A stretch of 64,000 bases of DNA from Klebsiella quasivariicola. Its GTDB lineage: Bacteria; Pseudomonadota; Gammaproteobacteria; Enterobacterales; Enterobacteriaceae. Below, in pieces: positions 61,091 to 64,000 of this stretch. The stretch is from NCBI RefSeq assembly GCF_002269255.1, contig NZ_CP022823.1:2046001-2110000 (forward strand). The letters are read 5' to 3'. The position numbers were made by a program, and so were the translations under genes. A model generated the notes under the pieces. The model was not told the DNA's origin. It saw nothing but the letters and a program-made list of their open reading frames with translations, and searched no databases. The first letter of the stretch is position 1. Each line of letters begins with the position of its first letter.

Positions 61091-61168
61091 GGCTCGCTCC
61101 AAAGCAAAACGATAAGCGTAAAGGAATTGACCGGTCTTGCCAACCGACGACGAGCAGGCGAGCGCGCA

Positions 61169-61399
61169 TTATTTCTGTTTCGGCTCCCACGGCAGTCGGG
61201 AAAGGGAGACAGAGGCCAGCCGATGGGCGATCAGCCGTTCCCGAAACCAGTCGCGCAGATGGGCCGGCTGCTCGCGTTCGACCAAATCAGCGACCACCGG
61301 CATGTTGTATCGCTCTTTAAAGGCGACGCCGGCGGCGGCGAGATCGACGTTGACTTTATCCATCTCATCTTGCGAAATTTTGGCCAGATTTCTTTCCAT
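61169..61399 (-). CDS. holE: DNA polymerase III theta subunit HolE
   Basis: The 76-residue protein matches E. coli HolE (DEMDKVNVDLAAAGVAFKERYNMPV... SRLPWEPKQK). Theta binds the epsilon proofreading subunit of the Pol III core and stabilises it. It is a single small gene between exoX and yobA. Confidence 0.96.
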   Translation of the reverse strand: MERNLAKISQDEMDKVNVDLAAAGVAFKERYNMPVVADLVEREQPAHLRDWFRERLIAHRLASVSLSRLPWEPKQK

Positions 61400-61512
61400 T
61401 ATTTACTCCAGTGTGCTGGTAAACCCGGTCGAGGCGCTGACGCTTAGCTCGACTCTGCCATTATACAGGGTTATTCTCTGTGCTACAGACATAACAAAAG
61501 GGAATGACGAAT

Positions 61513-61887
61513 ATGCGACTCCTCGCTGGACGCGCGTTGCGCCTCTCCGTTGCGTTTGCCGGTATGTTAACCGCGGCAGGCGCCTTCGCCCACGCTCACC
61601 TGCAACAGCAGACCCCCGCCGCCGGTGCCCAGCTGACAGCCGCCCCGCAGTCGTTGACGCTCAGTTTCTCTGAAGGGATAGAACCCGCGTTCAGCGGCGT
61701 GACCATCACGGGTCCGCAGCAGCGCGCGGTTGCCACCGGAAAACTGACCCGTCATGCCGATAATCCCGCGCAGGTCACCATACCCCTGGCGGAAACCTTG
61801 TCGCCGGGGGAGTACTCCGTGTCATGGCATGTGGTCTCGGTGGATGGCCATAAAACCAAGGGGCAATACACCTTTAGCGTGAAGTAA
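61513..61887 (+). CDS. yobA: YobA, CopC-domain periplasmic protein
   Basis: The 124-residue protein has a signal peptide cleaved after AFA, then HAHLQQQTPAAGAQL, the copper-site N-terminus of CopC/PcoC proteins. The C-terminal SWHVVSVDGHKTKGQYTFSVK holds another conserved His. ATG 61513 is preferred over 61504 because GGGA lies nine bases before it and the length equals E. coli YobA. One base separates it from yebZ; together they resemble a CopC-CopD pair. Confidence 0.92.
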   Translation: MRLLAGRALRLSVAFAGMLTAAGAFAHAHLQQQTPAAGAQLTAAPQSLTLSFSEGIEPAFSGVTITGPQQRAVATGKLTRHADNPAQVTIPLAETLSPGEYSVSWHVVSVDGHKTKGQYTFSVK

Positions 61888-61888
61888 A

Positions 61889-62758
61889 ATGCTGACCGGG
61901 CTCTATATCACGCTACGCTTTGCGCACTTTTTCACCCTGATACTGGCTTTTGGCTGCGTGCTGTACGGCGCGTGGTGGGCGCCGGTGACGCTGCGACGCC
62001 TGCTGATGCAGCGCTTTTACCCCCTGTTACGCCCGGTGATGTTGATCGGCGCGCTCTCAACGGTGGGGCTGTATTTGCTGCAGGGAGGCATAATGGGCGA
62101 CGGCTGGACGGACGTCTGGCAGCCCGCCGTCTGGCAGGCAGTAGCGGGTACCCGCTTTGGTGGGGTATGGATCTGGCAGATCCTGCTGGCATGGATCGCT
62201 TTCGCCGTGGTATGGATCCGCCCCCGTCGTGGTGCCCGACAGCTGGTGGCGCTTCTGGCGGCCCAGTTGCTGCTTTCCGCCGGAGTAGGGCATGCTGCTA
62301 TGCACGAGGGTCTCCTTGGCGCCCTGCAGCGGACCAATCATGCGTTGCATCTCTTCTGCGCTGCCAGCTGGTTCGGCGGTCTGTTGCCCTTCATCTATTG
62401 TCTGCGCCTCGCGCAGGGACGCTGGCGGCGGGCGGCGGTCTATACCATGGCGCGCTTTTCACGCTACGGGCATCTGGCCGTCGCCGGCACGATTGCCAGC
62501 GGTGTGATCAATGCGCTGTTGATCCAGGGGGGAATGGTTGGTGCCTCTCCATGGGGACGGATGCTGTTGATCAAATGTGCGCTGGTCGCCGGGATGGTGG
62601 CAATTGCGTTAGTGAACAGGTATGTTCTGGTACCACGCATGTCGGCAAGCGGTTCGCGGGCGGAAAACCTGATCCTGCGAACCACACAGGCAGAGATGGG
62701 TTTAGGCGCGCTGGCGCTACTGGCCGTTAGTCTGTTTGCCACCTGGGAACCTTATTGA
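61889..62758 (+). CDS. yebZ: YebZ, CopD-family inner-membrane protein
   Basis: The 289-residue protein has about eight membrane segments and a CopD-like domain with conserved histidines (LRFAHFFTLI, GHAAMHEGLLGALQRTNHALHLFCAASWFGGLLPF). It matches E. coli YebZ. Together with YobA it probably handles copper at the inner membrane; this is inferred from the family. Confidence 0.93.
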   Translation: MLTGLYITLRFAHFFTLILAFGCVLYGAWWAPVTLRRLLMQRFYPLLRPVMLIGALSTVGLYLLQGGIMGDGWTDVWQPAVWQAVAGTRFGGVWIWQILLAWIAFAVVWIRPRRGARQLVALLAAQLLLSAGVGHAAMHEGLLGALQRTNHALHLFCAASWFGGLLPFIYCLRLAQGRWRRAAVYTMARFSRYGHLAVAGTIASGVINALLIQGGMVGASPWGRMLLIKCALVAGMVAIALVNRYVLVPRMSASGSRAENLILRTTQAEMGLGALALLAVSLFATWEPY

Positions 62759-62774
62759 ATTAACTGGCAAAATC

Positions 62775-63113
62775 ATGAAAAAAATTGTTCTGACCATGTT
62801 GTTACTGGCAAGCTCCGGCGCTGCTCTGGCGGCGCCGCAAATTATCACGGTAAGCCGCTTTGAGGTGGGGAAAGAAAGCTGGGCATTTAATCGTGAGGAG
62901 GTGATGTTGACCTGTCGTCCGGGTAATGCGCTCTACGCTATCAACCCGAGCACGCTGGTCCAGTATCCGCTTAATGAGGTGGCTGAACAGCAGGTCAAAG
63001 CCGGGAAAACCACCGCGCAGCCGATCTCAGTGATCCAGATCGACGATCCGCAGCATCCAGGACAAAAAATGAGCCTCGCCCCGTTTATCGAACGAGCGCA
63101 GAAGCTCTGCTAA
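62775..63113 (+). CDS. yebY: YebY, DUF2511 periplasmic protein
   Basis: The 112-residue protein has a signal peptide (MKKIVLTMLLLASSGAALA) and matches E. coli YebY. The two cysteines of the mature part (LTCRPGN, AQKLC) may form a disulfide. It follows yebZ by 16 bases, and E. coli yobA-yebZ-yebY is reported to be copper-responsive. Confidence 0.92.
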   Translation: MKKIVLTMLLLASSGAALAAPQIITVSRFEVGKESWAFNREEVMLTCRPGNALYAINPSTLVQYPLNEVAEQQVKAGKTTAQPISVIQIDDPQHPGQKMSLAPFIERAQKLC

Positions 63114-63141
63114 ATTTTTGTACTATCTTCCTGTAATAGCA

Positions 63142-63187
63142 TAAAAAAAACCGCCATTGCCGGCTAGCGGCTGTGGCGGTTTTTTGT
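63142..63187. terminator. Bidirectional terminator downstream of yebY and RyeA
   Basis: ACCGCCA (63150-63156) and TGGCGGT (63174-63180) with inner GCCGGCTAGCGGC pairing. A run of A precedes it and T follows, so on each strand it ends in a T run. It would end yebY on the plus strand and the RyeA RNA on the minus strand. Confidence 0.8.
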
Positions 63188-63258
63188 CTAACTGGCGGCC
63201 CTTTTCCATGAATTATGTGGTCACATTGGCCACGGACTGGAAAAGCTGACGCGTTAAA

Positions 63259-63265
63259 CTATTCT
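63259..63265 (+). promoter_or_regulatory. Sigma-S -10 element of sdsR
   Basis: CTATTCT, six of seven positions of the RpoS extended -10 CTATACT, ends six bases before the sdsR start. Strict RpoS dependence of sdsR is established in E. coli and Salmonella. Confidence 0.7.
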
Positions 63266-63271
63266 TATAGT

Positions 63272-63374
63272 GCAAGGCGACTTAGCCTGCATTAATGCCA
63301 ACTTTTAGCGCACGGCTCTCTCCCAAGAGCCATTTCCCTGGACCGAATACAGGAATCGTATTCGGTCTCTTTTT
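63272..63374 (+). ncRNA. sdsR: SdsR (RyeB) small RNA
   Basis: The 103-base sequence begins GCAAGGCGACTTAGCCTGC and nearly equals the E. coli RNA, including the internal CGGCTCTCTCCCAAGAGCC hairpin and the terminator stem GACCGAATAC/GTATTCGGTC followed by TCTTTTT. SdsR is a Hfq-dependent, RpoS-controlled regulator of targets such as ompD, tolC and mutS mRNAs in relatives. It lies downstream of yebY, as in E. coli. Confidence 0.93.
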
Positions 63375-63742
63375 ATTCCCCATAGATATCAGAGATCTAC
63401 AAGGGTGTGACCGAGATTATGCGAACTTTTCCCCAGTTTCCACATTGCGGTCGAATCCACTTATAACACAACAAAACGCGCTCTAACATTCCTTTTACAT
63501 AAAATTCAGAGCATAACGAACGATTTTTTATCATGTTCATCCAGACAGTACTTTGTTGTGGCATACTAAAATTGACCACTGCTTAGCGCTTTTGCGCTAT
63601 GAGTCTTCCGATTCGTTGGGTGGTCTGGCTGGGTACTTTTCTTTGAACGCTAATCTCATCTCCAGTAACCCCGCAGGCCGAGCGGGAATACGCGGCGAAA
63701 TCAACATTAAAGAGTATGCGTAATGCATACTCTTTAAAAAAA
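63375..63742. other. AT-rich region between sdsR and the edge gene
   Basis: 368 bases with no recognisable gene. E. coli has pphA at this place; nothing like it is seen. A GC-richer patch (63600-63700) has a minus-strand frame (63597-63794) that I could not identify and do not call. A hairpin TAGCGC-TTTT-GCGCTA occurs near 63584-63599, and the strong inverted repeat at 63707-63737 lies next to the edge gene. Confidence 0.5.
63707..63737. repeat. Perfect 13-bp inverted repeat downstream of the edge gene
   Basis: TTAAAGAGTATGC and GCATACTCTTTAA are perfect complements around a five-base loop (GTAAT). It sits six bases beyond the stop of the minus-strand edge gene and is flanked by a run of A on one side. 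It is likely a transcript 3'-end hairpin, though the T run lies before rather than after the stem on that strand. Confidence 0.7.
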
Positions 63743-64000
63743 TCACTTTTTGATGATATCTTTTATTTTCCTTAGCGGAGCTGTAATCTTCCATGATGAG
63801 GACTGTTTTAATGCTGAAATATGACTTTTGATCTCATTAATTTCACTCTCATGTTGAATTTGCATTTGTCTCATCTCATCTTTATATTGCCTGGCAATAT
63901 CCAGATTGGTGTATTTAAAACAATCAAGCATATGTGTGAGGAATTTATTATATTCAGGGAGAGCCAGTAAATGATTGTTGGGTGGGTTGTTTATTAATTC
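63743..64000 (-). CDS. C-terminal part of a protein with coiled-coil tail, possibly a surface-polysaccharide glycosyltransferase
   Basis: The frame is open from the window edge to a TGA at 63743, giving at least 85 residues (ELINNPPNNHLLALPEYNKF... to the end). The last 60 residues form a coiled coil (DEMRQMQIQHESEINEIKSHI), then SSSWKITAPLRKIKDIIKK. Tails of the type coiled coil plus SW(K/R)(I/L)TAPLR are common at the ends of O-antigen and capsule glycosyltransferases and related fused enzymes. The catalytic part is outside, so this role is inferred. Base composition is much more AT-rich than its neighbours, suggesting horizontal gain. Confidence 0.6.
   Translation of the reverse strand, partial: ELINNPPNNHLLALPEYNKFLTHMLDCFKYTNLDIARQYKDEMRQMQIQHESEINEIKSHISALKQSSSWKITAPLRKIKDIIKK

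Larger units (their letters stand above)
63142..63420 (-). ncRNA. ryeA: RyeA (SraC) antisense small RNA, 5' end approximate
   Basis: In E. coli RyeA is a longer RNA encoded opposite SdsR and overlapping it completely. Here the SdsR locus is conserved and a minus-strand terminator lies at 63142-63187, giving a transcript of about 250-280 bases if it starts near 63390-63420. The start is a guess from the E. coli length; no promoter was firmly assigned. Confidence 0.5.

Noticed and set aside
63597..63794. 65-codon minus-strand frame overlapping the end of the edge gene
   Set aside because: It starts inside the coiled-coil gene in another frame, crosses the inverted repeat and has no recognised homologue. 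Kept only as an unexplained patch.

Overview
The window reads as enterobacterial core chromosome, most likely Klebsiella (K. pneumoniae complex). From 531 to about 63,190 the gene order follows the E. coli yedD-amyA-fliY ... yobA-yebZ-yebY stretch almost gene for gene, and many translations match remembered E. coli proteins closely. The codon use is GC-rich. Two features point to Klebsiella: the truncated rcsA start at the left edge lies directly beside yedD-amyA, so the fliC-T and fliE-R flagellar blocks that separate these genes in E. coli are absent; and carbohydrate genes are inserted that E. coli lacks at these positions. The species call is an inference.

Layout. 1-158: start of rcsA. 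531-2494: yedD, amyA. 2695-6009: cystine uptake (tcyJ, dcyD, tcyL, tcyN). 6313-10880: sdiA, yecF, uvrY-uvrC, pgsA. 11031-11320: tRNA operon glyW-cysT-leuZ. 11548-15397: DHDPS-family aldolase, yecA, tyrP, yecH, ftnA. 15827-19928: RpiB/LacAB-type isomerase, DHA2 exporter, yecJ, GPH sugar transporter. 20169-27917: ftnB, araFGH, otsBA, uspC. 28270-30997: a GPH transporter plus a GH105 unsaturated-glycuronyl hydrolase (rhiTN-like). 31059-38112: argS, yecM, cutC, cmoBA, yecN, yecE, yecD. 38380-43646: aspS, nudB, yebC, ruvC, ruvAB. 43710-48697: znuBC/znuA, mepM, lpxM. 48739-55721: pykA, hexR, zwf, edd, eda (Entner-Doudoroff block). 55779-63113: purT, yebG, yebE, ptrB, exoX, holE, yobA-yebZ-yebY. 63142-63420: the overlapping sRNA pair SdsR/RyeA. 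63743 to the end: an AT-rich gene running off the window, whose C-terminal coiled-coil tail resembles those on surface-polysaccharide glycosyltransferases.

Several operators can be read directly: RcsAB (rcsA), paired TyrR boxes (tyrP), Zur (znuA/znuC), LexA (ruvAB, yebG), PurR (purT), GntR (edd), HexR (zwf), a sigma-S -10 (otsBA, sdsR), and KdgR-like plus CRP sites at the carbohydrate genes. The most interesting inference is that the non-E. coli carbohydrate genes (GPH transporter at 18366-19928, rhiTN-like operon, RpiB-type isomerase) may form a dispersed KdgR/CRP-controlled set for pectin- or glycan-derived unsaturated uronates. Its product would enter the KDG-KDPG route that ends in Eda, also in this window. 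No CRISPR array, insertion sequence, prophage or clearly unprecedented defence system was seen.
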